Source: Conyzicola nivalis (GTDB lineage Bacteria; Actinomycetota; Actinomycetes; Actinomycetales; Microbacteriaceae). Taken from it: DNA of 64,000 nucleotides. The translations under genes were made by a program, and so were the position numbers. The notes below the pieces were generated by a model. That model saw nothing but the letters and a program-made list of their open reading frames with translations, did not search any database and was not told the origin of the DNA. Shown one piece after another: positions 19,972 through 28,634 of this stretch; within the stretch, counting starts at the first letter, position 1; each line of letters starts with the position of its first letter. Where the stretch lies: contig NZ_BMGB01000001.1 in assembly GCF_014639655.1 (NCBI RefSeq), forward strand, positions 1,752,882-1,816,881, written 5' to 3'.

Positions 19972-21519
19972 CTACGGGAAGATCGTGATCGCCTCGGCGC
20001 TCGCGGCGGGCGGCTGGATCGGATAGCCGGAGACCAGCGCGTCGCTGGCATAGCTCACCGAGCCGTAGAGCCGGTCGAACCCGGCGACGAGGTAGGTGTC
20101 ACCCGCGGCGACCTCGACGGAGGCCGCGCCTTCGGCGGGCACAGTCACGGTCAGGTCGTCGCCGTCGGTGGCCTCGAGCGTGACGTCGGCGTCGGCATCA
20201 GTGGGGTTCACAAGGTTCACCCGCGGGCCCGGGCCGTCCGCGATGGTAACCAGCGCCCGGTCGTTCAGGGCGTTGACGGTGGAGAGCCAGGCGAAGTCAC
20301 TGCCAGGAGCCTCCCCCTCGGGGGCGGACCCGGCGACGGTCGATACCCGCAGACCGGCGACGACGGGGTGTGACGAGGTGATGTGCACGGTGTAGGTGCC
20401 GTCGACGAGGCCGTCGAGCGCGAGGTCGTCGACGACACCGGCCGCGAGGTCGACCGAGAACGACGCCCCAGCCGCCGCTCCGTCGTCGGAGGTGACACTG
20501 ACCTCGGCCAGAGTATCTTCGCCGCCCGGCGCGAACACGCGCAGCACGCTGGCGAGGTCGCCGTAGCCCTCTTCGCCGAGACGCGACTGCAGGGCGTCGG
20601 TGCCCGTGACGCGAACGCCCGAAATGATCTGGGCGGTCGACGGGGTGTGGCCGGCGCCCACGAAGTCGACGCCGCCCGGCTCGATGCCGCGCACGGTGGT
20701 CTGCTGGAGGTTCGCGACGATCTGGCCGCCCCTGCTCGTGACGTGCACGACGGGCGACTCCACGTCGGGGGCGAAGCCGGCCAGCGGCAACACGCGCTGG
20801 CCGTGCGGCTGAACGACGATGCCGGTGACGCCGGGCGCCGTGACCTTGCCGTCTTCGGTGCTGATCGCGAGCGCGACGGTGGAGACGGTGTCGCTTGGAT
20901 TAGCCAGGGTGATGAGCGTCGTGCGACCGACCGCGGTCGATCCGCCGACGAGCCAGGTCTCCGAGGCCACACCGGCGCAGTCGGCGGTCGCGAGACCCTC
21001 GAATTCGCCGTCGCCGGGCGTCTGGCCCTGCGCGCCCGAGACGAGGTCGTCGTCGCCGCCCGTGGTGGAGCGGATCTGGACCGGTGCGCTCTCGGTGCCC
21101 GCCGTGCCCGCGTCCGACTGCTGCAGTGGGTTGACACTCACGTCGTCGCCCCCGCTGGTCGAGCCGAAGCGCACGCTCGGGTCGCCGATCGACGACGCCG
21201 TCGTGGCCGACTGTCCCGACTCGTCGCCGAGGCGGAGGAGCGCGCCGGGGCAGACAAGCTCCTGTGCGGTCGCGACCGGCGTGACGTCGACCGACGCCGG
21301 AGTCGTGGCGACGGTGGTGATCGGGAGGAAGGTCGCTCCGGCGATGGCGGCGAGTGCGACCGCGATGCCGACGGTGCCCGCGACCATGCGCACCCCGACG
21401 ATCGCCGCGCCGCGGGCGGTGATCTTCGCCTTCGGAGTGGCTGCCTCGTTCTCGTCGACCGGGTAATCGTCGCCGACGGGTTCGATGTGGTGGGCGACCG
21501 GGTCGTTGTGATCAGACAT
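19972..21519 (-). CDS. DUF5719 family secreted/membrane-anchored protein
   Basis: 515 residues. A cytoplasmic N-terminus of about 35 residues and one membrane segment (about 36-70, AAIVGVRMVAGTVGIAVALAAIAGATFL) precede a large extracellular beta-rich region with the repeated pattern VNPTDADADVTL / LANPSDTVSTVAL. It overlaps the preceding glycosyltransferase gene by 8 bases. The GT2-DUF5719 pair next to whiB is typical of actinobacteria, so the protein probably works on the outer side with that transferase. No catalytic motif is recognised. Confidence 0.85.
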   Translation of the reverse strand: MSDHNDPVAHHIEPVGDDYPVDENEAATPKAKITARGAAIVGVRMVAGTVGIAVALAAIAGATFLPITTVATTPASVDVTPVATAQELVCPGALLRLGDESGQSATTASSIGDPSVRFGSTSGGDDVSVNPLQQSDAGTAGTESAPVQIRSTTGGDDDLVSGAQGQTPGDGEFEGLATADCAGVASETWLVGGSTAVGRTTLITLANPSDTVSTVALAISTEDGKVTAPGVTGIVVQPHGQRVLPLAGFAPDVESPVVHVTSRGGQIVANLQQTTVRGIEPGGVDFVGAGHTPSTAQIISGVRVTGTDALQSRLGEEGYGDLASVLRVFAPGGEDTLAEVSVTSDDGAAAGASFSVDLAAGVVDDLALDGLVDGTYTVHITSSHPVVAGLRVSTVAGSAPEGEAPGSDFAWLSTVNALNDRALVTIADGPGPRVNLVNPTDADADVTLEATDGDDLTVTVPAEGAASVEVAAGDTYLVAGFDRLYGSVSYASDALVSGYPIQPPAASAEAITIFP

Positions 21520-24352
21520 TGTCGTCCTCCTCGAAGGTGGAGGCGGGTTCGCTCGGTCGGCTCGAGGGCGTGCGCGCCCGGCGACGCGATCCGGTCGGCA
21601 CCGCGAGCAGGAGCGTGATGATGAGGACGATGCCCTGCGTGAGCGTCACGATGATGCCGAGTGGTGAACCGAGCGGCCCGGGGCCGACCTCGGGCCGCGA
21701 GTCGTCGAGTGCCGCGAACCGCCAGAGGAAACCGGTGGAGGTCTCGCCGATGGCGGTGAGTGACGGGTTCCCGTCGAGAGCCTCTCCGGCGCGTTTCCGG
21801 GTCTCCGTGGCCGCTTCCCCCGTGGCATCCGGCGACAGCACGAATCCGATGTGCAGCTTCTGCATCTCGGCGGCGGTGTCGAACCCGCTCTTCGAGGCGA
21901 GGTTGCCGGCGAGCGTGGCGAGCCGGCGCTGGGCCTCGGTCGTTTCCGTGTTCGTCGCGGCAAGCGTGGACTGCGAATCGAGGCTCGTGCCCTCCCCGCG
22001 GTAGATCACGGCCGCGAGAGCACCGCTGGGCTGCGCGGTCAGCTCGAGCGTGCCGAGCATGTCGTCTTCGGCCGCTTCCGCCGAGACGAATGCCGGCAGG
22101 GTGCGTCCGCTGCTCGTGCGCACGTCGCTGTCGCCGACGAGAGGTGCGGCGAGAAGCGGCCCGGCGAGCACGACGGCCGTCGCTCCGACGAGCAGAGCGG
22201 GAAGCACGACGGCGCGGCCGAGCACCTCGAGCGTCACGACGACGGCGCCGATGAGCCCGAGCCAGAAGAGGCTGAGCCCGGCCGCCGGCCAGATCGCGAC
22301 GGTGCTCTCACCCACGGCCGACACATGCACGTGCGCGGCCGCGACGGCCGTCACGAAACCGAGGAACGCGATGACCATCGACGGCACGGCACGGCCGGAA
22401 CCCGGGAGGAACAGCGCGAGCAGGGCGAGCACGGCGAGGGGCGCCAGCAGGGCTGCGACGATGATGGGGGCGGCCAGATCGTGCAGGTCGAGCGCCGCCG
22501 CGACGTTGCTCCAGCCGCTGTAGCCGTTCACCGGGGATCCGAGGGCGAGCTGCCAGCCCGAGGTCGTGCTGCCACCCACCGGCACGCCGGGGTCGGCGGC
22601 CAGCGCGAGCCAGTTGCCCCGCAGCGCCTGCTGCACGACGAGCGGCGCGAACATCGCCGCCGCCGGGATCACGATGCCGATCAGCCGGTGGATGCTCTTC
22701 GGTCGCGCGAACATCCACGCGAGCCAGCCGATCAGCAGGGCGGGAGCGAGGGACGGGGCAGCCGCGATCGTGGCCGCGAAGAGAAGGGCGGATGCCGCGC
22801 TGGCGGCCCAGCTGCGTGCGGCGTTCACGGTGGCGAGTACCACCCACGGGAGCAGCAGGTGCGCGATGACGGCCCCGAGGTGTCCCCCGCCGAGCGACGC
22901 GAGAAAGGGGGGAGCGAGCGACCAGAGGACGGCGGCGATCGCCGGCGACCAGCCGCGTTCCGCGAAGCGGGCAGCGCACCACCACGCGCCGAGCGCGGCG
23001 AGCGGCAGGGCGAGGAAGTAGAGCACGACAACGCTTTGCGAGGGCGCCCAGAAGGTGAGGGTGCCGAGCAGGGCGAGCACGAACGAGAAGGGGTCGGCCG
23101 CGCCCTCGAACCCGGCTCCCACCTCGCGCCAGCCGAAGCCGACGTTCGCCCAGAGCTCGGAGAAGGTGAGGCTGAGCGGCGCGAGCGCTCCGCCGGCCAC
23201 GGCCGGCGCGCCGAACAGCGAGGAGAACGAGATGGCTCCGATGGCGGCCGCGAGCAGCACCACCCAGGCTCCGCCCTGCGAGAGGAAACTGGGTCGGGTC
23301 GACTCGGCAACCTGCTGGGTCTGACTGCCGGGTGCCGCGGCTATCGCCCTCTGGTTCGCGCGCAGCTCGCGCACCGCGCGCGACGGCATCCGCAATTTGG
23401 CTATCGACGCCCACCCGAGAACGCGGGTCTTGCGCAGCCGGCGCCGCGAGGGCAGCACCGCGGAACTGAAGGCCGCCGCGAGGGCGCTCGCGAACTCGCC
23501 CGCGATGAGTCCGGGGTGCTTGCCGATGAGATGCCATATCGACCGGGCGAACGCGAGGGGGACGAGCGAGAGCCAGTGGAACGGGAGCGCCGCGGCGGGG
23601 GCGTAGGCGAGCCGGCGGTGCAGTTGTGCGCGGCGACGCAGCGCGTGCGTCGACCGCACCGAGATCGTCGGGCGGTCGAAACGTTCGGGACCGCCGGCGC
23701 TCGCCACCCGGGCGTCGGGAACACCGACGATGCGGTGCCCGGCGAGGCGCACGCGCACGCAGAAGTCGAGGGCGGCGTCGACCGACGGCAGCGCGGGGTC
23801 GAAGCCGCCGAGCGCGAGCCAGACGCTCTCGCGCACGAGCATCCCGCCGGCGGCGACGGCCAGCATGTCGTTATGCCTGTCGTGCTGGGCCTGGTCGAGT
23901 TCGCCGGTGACCAGCGACACGGACGCGCCGAAGGTCGTGATCGTCTCGCCGTACGACTCGATGACGTCGCTCGTCAGCCAGCGCATGAGCTTCGGGCCGG
24001 CCACCGCGACGGAGGGCGCGATCTCGACCGCGGCGAGGAGCGCGGCCAGGGCGTCCGGCGCGGGGGCGTTGTCGTGGGCGAGCAGCCAGAGCCAGTTGTC
24101 GGTCTCTCCGCTCGGCGCTGCCACGTGCAGGGCGTTGGCGACGGCGGACCCGAAGCTGCGGGCACTTGCGGCCGGCACGAAGACGGTGGCGTCGGCGCGG
24201 GCGAGGATCGAGTCCGAGCCGTCGGTGGAACCGTCGTCGGTGAAGATGGTGGAGTCGGGTCGTCTGGTCTGGCCCGCGAGCGCCGCGAGGGTTCGCTCGA
24301 GATAGCCGGCCCCGTTTCGGGCGACAAGTATCGCTGTGACTCTCGGTTGCAT
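21512..24352 (-). CDS. Large fusion: GT2 glycosyltransferase domain plus polytopic membrane region
   Basis: 946 residues from ATG 24352. Residues 1 to about 240 form a GT2 fold (VTAILVARNGAGYLERTLAALAGQTRRPD, then FTDDGSTDGS and a DFCVRVRLAGHRIVGVPDA block). About residues 290-800 hold a dozen or more membrane segments, and the last 150 residues contain a soluble region and a final helix. It probably transfers sugars to a lipid-linked or cell-wall glycan at the membrane. TAGGCT lies exactly 7 bases before the ATG. It is followed with overlap by DUF5719, and whiB lies upstream. Confidence 0.88.
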   Translation of the reverse strand: MQPRVTAILVARNGAGYLERTLAALAGQTRRPDSTIFTDDGSTDGSDSILARADATVFVPAASARSFGSAVANALHVAAPSGETDNWLWLLAHDNAPAPDALAALLAAVEIAPSVAVAGPKLMRWLTSDVIESYGETITTFGASVSLVTGELDQAQHDRHNDMLAVAAGGMLVRESVWLALGGFDPALPSVDAALDFCVRVRLAGHRIVGVPDARVASAGGPERFDRPTISVRSTHALRRRAQLHRRLAYAPAAALPFHWLSLVPLAFARSIWHLIGKHPGLIAGEFASALAAAFSSAVLPSRRRLRKTRVLGWASIAKLRMPSRAVRELRANQRAIAAAPGSQTQQVAESTRPSFLSQGGAWVVLLAAAIGAISFSSLFGAPAVAGGALAPLSLTFSELWANVGFGWREVGAGFEGAADPFSFVLALLGTLTFWAPSQSVVVLYFLALPLAALGAWWCAARFAERGWSPAIAAVLWSLAPPFLASLGGGHLGAVIAHLLLPWVVLATVNAARSWAASAASALLFAATIAAAPSLAPALLIGWLAWMFARPKSIHRLIGIVIPAAAMFAPLVVQQALRGNWLALAADPGVPVGGSTTSGWQLALGSPVNGYSGWSNVAAALDLHDLAAPIIVAALLAPLAVLALLALFLPGSGRAVPSMVIAFLGFVTAVAAAHVHVSAVGESTVAIWPAAGLSLFWLGLIGAVVVTLEVLGRAVVLPALLVGATAVVLAGPLLAAPLVGDSDVRTSSGRTLPAFVSAEAAEDDMLGTLELTAQPSGALAAVIYRGEGTSLDSQSTLAATNTETTEAQRRLATLAGNLASKSGFDTAAEMQKLHIGFVLSPDATGEAATETRKRAGEALDGNPSLTAIGETSTGFLWRFAALDDSRPEVGPGPLGSPLGIIVTLTQGIVLIITLLLAVPTGSRRRARTPSSRPSEPASTFEEDDNV

Positions 24353-24359
24353 CGCAGTG

Positions 24360-24365
24360 AGCCTA
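24360..24365 (-). promoter_or_regulatory. -10-like TAGGCT, leaderless promoter for the GT2 fusion gene
   Basis: On the minus strand TAGGCT is followed by 7 bases and then the ATG at 24352, without a Shine-Dalgarno. The gap to whiB (24353-24466) holds nothing else I recognise. Confidence 0.5.
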
Positions 24366-24466
24366 GGTCTCTCTACTCGCAGCGGGAGCCTGACACGCTC
24401 GCACCCGAACAAATGCCAGATTCGCGAATGCTGGATTCGGCGATCCGCGCGGGCGGGGTGGTGCGG

Positions 24467-24784
24467 CTACGCGCGCTTGCGCAGCTTCCGGCGCTCGCGC
24501 TCGGACAGCCCGCCCCAGATTCCGAAACGCTCGTCGTTCTCGAGTGCGTACTCGAGGCAGTTGTTGCGCACCTCGCACGAGCCGCAGATCTTCTTCGCCT
24601 CGCGGGTCGATCCGCCCTTTTCGGGGAAGAATGCCTCGGGGTCGGTCTGGGCGCAGAGCGAATCTGTCTGCCAGGCCAGCGGATTCTCTTCGACATCGGC
24701 CTTGCGAACGCCGGGGACACCCAGACGAACCGGATCGACGAACCAGTCGTCTGGAACATTGGCGCGATATTCGCTGTTCGCCAT
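24467..24784 (-). CDS. whiB2: WhiB family iron-sulfur transcription factor (WhiB2/WhmD type)
   Basis: 105 residues. The four cluster cysteines are C44, C67, C70 and C76 (SLCAQTD ... KKICGSCEVRNNCLEYAL), followed by the G[IV]WGG turn (FGIWGGLSERERRKLRKR) and a basic DNA-binding tail. The Cx22-Cx2-Cx5-C spacing is typical. WhiB2/WhmD acts in septation and division. Assignment to WhiB2 rests on the neighbourhood (DUF3499, phosphomannomutase), as in Rv3260c. GAGGGG precedes the ATG by about 8 bases and a clear promoter lies upstream. Confidence 0.93.
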   Translation of the reverse strand: MANSEYRANVPDDWFVDPVRLGVPGVRKADVEENPLAWQTDSLCAQTDPEAFFPEKGGSTREAKKICGSCEVRNNCLEYALENDERFGIWGGLSERERRKLRKRA

Positions 24785-24834
24785 TGTTCTACCCCTCGCC
24801 GCTCGACCCGGATGACCGTAATGCGTTAGAGATA

Positions 24835-24863
24835 ATTACACCCGTGTAGTTCGCCAGAGTCAA
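24835..24863 (-). promoter_or_regulatory. whiB promoter, -35 TTGACT and -10 TGTAAT
   Basis: TTGACT (24863-24858) and TGTAAT (24840-24835) are separated by exactly 17 bases on the minus strand. The transcript should begin near 24828, leaving about 43 bases of leader before the whiB ATG at 24784. It is the best vegetative-type promoter I see in the window. Confidence 0.7.
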
Positions 24864-24873
24864 GTCGGTGATC

Positions 24874-24902
24874 ATAAAACCTTCGACCCCCGTTAGAGGG
24901 TT
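24874..24902 (-). terminator. Possible galE terminator
   Basis: On the minus strand AACCCTC (24902-24896) pairs with GAAGGTT (24884-24878) with one mismatch, followed by a short T-run (TTTTAT). It overlaps the galE stop codon and precedes the whiB promoter. Confidence 0.45.
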
Positions 24903-25863
24903 ACGACGCGCGGCGAGTTGCTTCCCACGCGCTCGCGACCATTTCCCGCAGGTCGTGGCGCATCGCCCAATCCAGGTCGCGGGCGGCGAGGTCGCCGGCG
25001 GCGACGATGCGGGCGGGATCGCCCGGACGACGGGGTGCGATGACCGGCTCGAACGCGATCCCGGTGACCTCGGCCACGGTGCGCATGATGTCGCCCACCG
25101 AATTGCCGTCGCCGCTGCCGAGGTTGTAGGCAGCCTCGAGGGGCTCGCCGGCGTCGAGGCGCAGGGCCGCGGCGACATGCGAGGTAGCGAGGTCGGCAAC
25201 GTGCACGTAGTCGCGCACGTTGGTGCCGTCGGGCGTGTCGTAGTCGTCGCCGTTGATGCGCGGGGTCTTGCCCGCCTTGAGGGCGGCGAAGACGAGCGGG
25301 AAGAGGTTGTGCGGGCTGGTGTCGTAGAGCGCAGGGTCGCCCGAACCGACGACGTTGAAGTAGCGCAGGCTCGTGTGGCGCAGTCCCGCCGCGATGCCCT
25401 GGTCGCGCAGCAGCCACTCGCCGATGAGCTTCGACTCGCCGTACGGCGACTGGGGGTTCTTCGGGGTGTCCTCGGTCACCAGTTCTGTGGGCGGCGTGCC
25501 GTAGACGGCCGCGCTCGACGAGAACACGATGCGGTCGACGTTCTTCTCGGCCATCGCCGCGAGCAGCACCGCCGTGCCGGTGACGTTCTGCTCGTACGTG
25601 TGCAGAGGTCGCTGCACGCTCACCCCGGCGTACTTGTAGCCGGCCACGTGGATCACACCCGTGACGTCGTGGTCGTCGATCGTCTTGAGCAGCAGCTCGC
25701 CGTCGAGGATCGAGCCGTAGACGAACGGCACCTCGGGTCCGACGAAGTCGCGGAAGCCGCTCGAGAGGTCATCGACGACGACGGTCGACAGGCCCGCGTG
25801 GGCCAGCGCCTTCACGACGTGCGACCCGATATATCCTGCTCCACCCGTTACCAGCCATGTCAT
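24901..25863 (-). CDS. galE: UDP-glucose 4-epimerase
   Basis: 320 residues, an extended short-chain dehydrogenase. The NAD loop is TGGAGYIGSH (6-15), the catalytic serine region VFSSSAAVYG (about 113-122), and YxxxK is Y141/K145 in SPYGESKL. It converts UDP-glucose to UDP-galactose, supplying galactose for surface glycans or catabolism. TAGCGT lies exactly 6 bases before the ATG, so the message is probably leaderless and the start is well supported. Confidence 0.94.
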   Translation of the reverse strand: MTWLVTGGAGYIGSHVVKALAHAGLSTVVVDDLSSGFRDFVGPEVPFVYGSILDGELLLKTIDDHDVTGVIHVAGYKYAGVSVQRPLHTYEQNVTGTAVLLAAMAEKNVDRIVFSSSAAVYGTPPTELVTEDTPKNPQSPYGESKLIGEWLLRDQGIAAGLRHTSLRYFNVVGSGDPALYDTSPHNLFPLVFAALKAGKTPRINGDDYDTPDGTNVRDYVHVADLATSHVAAALRLDAGEPLEAAYNLGSGDGNSVGDIMRTVAEVTGIAFEPVIAPRRPGDPARIVAAGDLAARDLDWAMRHDLREMVASAWEATRRAS

Positions 25864-25869
25864 GCTCCA

Positions 25870-25875
25870 ACGCTA
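25870..25875 (-). promoter_or_regulatory. -10-like TAGCGT, leaderless promoter for galE
   Basis: TAGCGT on the minus strand, then 6 bases, then the galE ATG. It lies immediately downstream of the stop of the 43-residue gene. Confidence 0.5.
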
Positions 25876-25880
25876 TCGCG

Positions 25881-26012
25881 CTAGCTGCGGTTGCGTTTTC
25901 CTTCGAAATCGCAAGCGGGAACGGGCCGATAGCCGTCGCGGAGCGCGACGACGACCGCCGCGACGACGGCCCAGAGGACGAGCATGCTGAGTACCACGAT
26001 GAAGATCCACAT
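25881..26012 (-). CDS. Small single-pass membrane protein, 43 residues
   Basis: The reading frame MWIFIVVLSMLVLWAVVAAV continues to VVALRDGYRPVPACDFEGKRNRS and stops at 25881. One hydrophobic helix (about 2-23) is followed by a basic tail with a single cysteine, so the tail should lie in the cytoplasm. TAGATT lies exactly 7 bases before the ATG, the same leaderless layout seen for galE next to it, which is the best evidence that the gene is real. It is divergent from the GlxA-type regulator and could be under its control. The function is unknown. Confidence 0.6.
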   Translation of the reverse strand: MWIFIVVLSMLVLWAVVAAVVVALRDGYRPVPACDFEGKRNRS

Positions 26013-26019
26013 GGCAGTA

Positions 26020-26025
26020 AATCTA
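26020..26025 (-). promoter_or_regulatory. -10-like TAGATT, leaderless promoter for the 43-residue gene
   Basis: TAGATT on the minus strand, 7 bases before ATG 26012. The palindrome 26038-26057 lies at the position of its -35 region. Confidence 0.5.
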
Positions 26026-26037
26026 GGAGTGGCGACA

Positions 26038-26057
26038 TTCTGCCGACAGTGGCAGAA
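26038..26057. promoter_or_regulatory. Perfect inverted repeat TTCTGCC-N6-GGCAGAA, probable operator
   Basis: Seven-base arms match perfectly around GACAGT. It lies between the divergent GlxA-type regulator (26097) and the small membrane gene (26012), over the expected -35 region of the latter. The regulator's own product is the obvious candidate ligand. Confidence 0.55.
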
Positions 26058-26096
26058 TCGACAGCGATCGGTTCATTCCTGCCATTGGGGAGTCGC

Positions 26097-27050
26097 ATGC
26101 TCAAGAAGGTCGTTTTGCTCGCCATCCCTGGCGTCGCCCCGTTCGAATTCGGTGTGGTCTGCGAGGTGTTCGGCATCGACCGCAGCGCGATGGGCGGTCC
26201 GACCTTCGAGTTCACCATCGTCACGGCCGAACCGGGCGCCGTGCGCACGAGCCTCGGCTACGACATGGTCATCGAGTCCGACCTCTCGGCCGCCGCGGAC
26301 GCGGATCTCGTTGCCGTCTCCGCGCACCGGTTCGACGAGATCGACGAGCGCTACCTCGACGTGATCCGCGCCGCCGAGGCCCGCGGGGCGTGGGTGCTCA
26401 GCCTGTGCAGCGGAGCGTTCGTGCTCGCCCAGGCCGGCATCCTCGACGGCCGCAGGTCGACGACGCACTGGATGTACGCCGACCGTCTCGCCACCGAGTA
26501 TCCCGACACGGACGTCAATCCCGACGTGCTCTTCGTCGAAGACCGCCACGTCGTGACGGGTGCGGGAACGGCCGCCGGCATCGACGCGGCCCTGCACATC
26601 GTGCGCAGCGAACTCGGTGCGTCTATGGCGAACGTGGTCGCCCGCCGGATGGTGGTCCCGCCGCAGCGGGACGGCGGCCAGTCGCAGTTCATCCAGTCCC
26701 CGGTCTCCCCCGTCTGCGCCGACTCGTTCGCCGCGGTCGCCGACTGGATGATGCAGAACCTCGCCGAAGACCTCACTGTCGACCAGCTGGCCCGCAAGGC
26801 GCTGATGTCGAGCCGCACCTTCGCGCGCCGCTTCCGCGCCGACATGGGCACTACGCCCTCGGCCTGGCTCAACCGTCAGCGCATCATCCGGGCGCAGCAA
26901 CTTCTCGAAGAGTCGGATGCCTCGTTGGAATCCATCGCCCAGGAGACGGGTTTCGGCACCGCCCAGGTCATGAGGCACCACTTCGTGAAGGTGCTGCAGA
27001 CCACGCCGACCGTGTACCGGCGCACGTTCGCCGTGCGTCAGTCGGCGTAG
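26097..27050 (+). CDS. GlxA family transcriptional regulator (DJ-1/PfpI + AraC domains)
   Basis: 317 residues. The N-terminal DJ-1/PfpI-like domain (1 to about 170) has its nucleophile elbow at LSLCSGAFVLAQAG (Cys104). The C-terminal AraC/XylS double helix-turn-helix is about 215-312 (MSSRTFARRFRADMGTTPSAWLNRQRI ... TGFGTAQVMRHHFVKVLQTTPTVYRRTF). Such regulators sense amino-acid-derived or similar metabolites. The start ATG 26097 has GGGGAG close upstream; the open frame extends further upstream without family similarity. GtrA follows after 4 bases. Confidence 0.92.
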   Translation: MLKKVVLLAIPGVAPFEFGVVCEVFGIDRSAMGGPTFEFTIVTAEPGAVRTSLGYDMVIESDLSAAADADLVAVSAHRFDEIDERYLDVIRAAEARGAWVLSLCSGAFVLAQAGILDGRRSTTHWMYADRLATEYPDTDVNPDVLFVEDRHVVTGAGTAAGIDAALHIVRSELGASMANVVARRMVVPPQRDGGQSQFIQSPVSPVCADSFAAVADWMMQNLAEDLTVDQLARKALMSSRTFARRFRADMGTTPSAWLNRQRIIRAQQLLEESDASLESIAQETGFGTAQVMRHHFVKVLQTTPTVYRRTFAVRQSA

Positions 27051-27054
27051 CACC

Positions 27055-27492
27055 GTGGCGCTCAGACCGCTGCGCAGGAGGATCCTCGCGCTCCTCGCCG
27101 ACGAGCGGGTGCGGTTCGTTCTCGTCGGCGGGGTGAACACCCTCCTCGGGTACGGCCTGTTCGCCGCCTTCTGGCTGACGGTCGGCGACCGGATCGGCTA
27201 TCTCGGCAGCCTGTACGCCTCCTACGCGGTGGCCATCGTGGCGGCGTTCCTGCTGCACCGCAGGTTCACGTTCCGGGTGAACGGTACCGGCAGCGTCGTG
27301 GTCGACTTCCTGCGGTTCGCGAGCGTGCACCTCGTTGCGCTGATCATCAACACCGTCGCGCTCCCCCTGCTCGTCGAGGGGGCGGGTATGTACCCGCTCG
27401 CGGCCCAGGCGATCGTGGTCGTGGTGACCACGCTCGTGAGCTATTTCGGGCACAAGCTGTTCTCATTCCGGCGCGCGGCCCACGAGGTCTAG
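27055..27492 (+). CDS. GtrA family membrane protein
   Basis: 145 residues from GTG 27055, with four membrane segments and the family opening VRFVLVGGVNTLLGYGLFAAFW and ending LVSYFGHKLFSFRR. GtrA proteins are thought to move polyprenyl-phosphate sugars across the membrane for cell-envelope glycosylation. It is 4 bases behind the GlxA-type regulator, probably in one transcript, and its 3' end overlaps the convergent manA gene by 4 bases. The donor enzyme it serves is not obvious here; synthase genes lie at 39944 and 55499. Confidence 0.88.
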   Translation: MALRPLRRRILALLADERVRFVLVGGVNTLLGYGLFAAFWLTVGDRIGYLGSLYASYAVAIVAAFLLHRRFTFRVNGTGSVVVDFLRFASVHLVALIINTVALPLLVEGAGMYPLAAQAIVVVVTTLVSYFGHKLFSFRRAAHEV

Positions 27493-28634
27493 CCGCCCGC
27501 GGGCTCCGCTCCGCGACCGGCAATGAACAGCGCGCCGTCGCCATCGATGGTCAGCGCGCGCTCGTCGGCGGTGACGAAAACCGATTCGCCGCGCGCAACC
27601 GTGGTGGACCCGGTGTCGCCGGCGAGGGTGAACGACCCAGCCGTGCACAGCACGATGCTGTCGCCGGCGAGCTCGTACCTCGTGCCGTCGACCGGCTGGG
27701 AGACGACAGCGAGCTCGAAGTCGGGAACCCCGGGACGGTACAGGGCGACGCCGCCAGGCAGCGTGATCGGCTCGAGGTACGGCACGGGGACCGGGGTGAA
27801 GTCGAGCACGGAGAGAAGCTCGGGCACGTCGACGTGCTTCGGGGTGAGACCGCCACGCAGCACGTTGTCGGACGCCGCCATGAGTTCGATACCGAGACCC
27901 TCGACGTAGGCGTGGATGTTGCCCGCCGGGAGGTAGAGCACCTCGCCGGGCTTCAGGATCACGAGGTTGAGCATGAGCGAGACGACGATGCCGGGGTCGC
28001 CCGGGTAGGCCGCAGCGAGTTCGCGTACGAGCTCGAAGTTGTCGCCCTCGAGTCCGGCCGCCGCCTCGACGACCGCGGCGATCAGCTCGTCGACGTCGTC
28101 GCCACCGGTGACGAGCCATTCAAAAGCGCCACGTAGGTCGTCGTCGGAACCGAGCCGGTCGGAGAAACCGTTGAGCGCGGGGTCGCCGGGAAGCGCGCCG
28201 ATCATCCGCTCGACCGTGGAGGTGATGGCATGCGCGGCCCGGAAGCCGCAGAGCGCCCGGAACGTGTCGCTCAGCGCGAAGATCAGCTCGGGCTTGTGGA
28301 ACGCGTCCTTGTAGTTGCGGTTCGGGGCGTCGAGCGGGATGCCGAGCGCGTTCTCGCGCTCGAAGCCGGCGGCGGCCTGTTCCATGGTCGGGTGCGCCTG
28401 CAGCGACAACGGCGACGCGGCGGCGAGCACCTTGAGCAGGAAGGGCAGGCGCCCGTCGAGGGTGTCGGCGAGCGTGTCATCCGAATCGACTATCCGACTC
28501 GGCGAACCGGGATGGGCTCCGAGCCAGAGCTCGGCCTCGGGCCCGCCGGACGGGGCGGTTCCGAGCAGGTCGGCGATTGCCGTCGACGAGCCCCAGGCGT
28601 AGTCGCGCGGGGTATTGGTGATGCCTACAAACAT
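27489..28634 (-). CDS. manA: Mannose-6-phosphate isomerase, class I
   Basis: 381 residues. The zinc ligands of type I isomerases are visible: Q79/H81 (LSLQAHPTMEQA), E116 in HKPELIFAL, and H241 in YLPAGNIHAYVEG. It interconverts fructose 6-phosphate and mannose 6-phosphate, the step before phosphomannomutase (17832-19253). The start is ATG 28634, placing the family N-terminus MFVGITNTPRDYAWGS at residue 1. Together with manB and the two GDP-mannose dehydratase-like genes it feeds the glycan island. Confidence 0.95.
   Translation of the reverse strand: MFVGITNTPRDYAWGSSTAIADLLGTAPSGGPEAELWLGAHPGSPSRIVDSDDTLADTLDGRLPFLLKVLAAASPLSLQAHPTMEQAAAGFERENALGIPLDAPNRNYKDAFHKPELIFALSDTFRALCGFRAAHAITSTVERMIGALPGDPALNGFSDRLGSDDDLRGAFEWLVTGGDDVDELIAAVVEAAAGLEGDNFELVRELAAAYPGDPGIVVSLMLNLVILKPGEVLYLPAGNIHAYVEGLGIELMAASDNVLRGGLTPKHVDVPELLSVLDFTPVPVPYLEPITLPGGVALYRPGVPDFELAVVSQPVDGTRYELAGDSIVLCTAGSFTLAGDTGSTTVARGESVFVTADERALTIDGDGALFIAGRGAEPAGG

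Noticed and set aside
21851-24829. A plus-strand open frame of nearly 1000 codons
   Set aside because: It lies antisense to the GT2 fusion gene, its sequence is a low-complexity mix of Arg, Gly, Glu and Asp, and no family features or start signals are seen.
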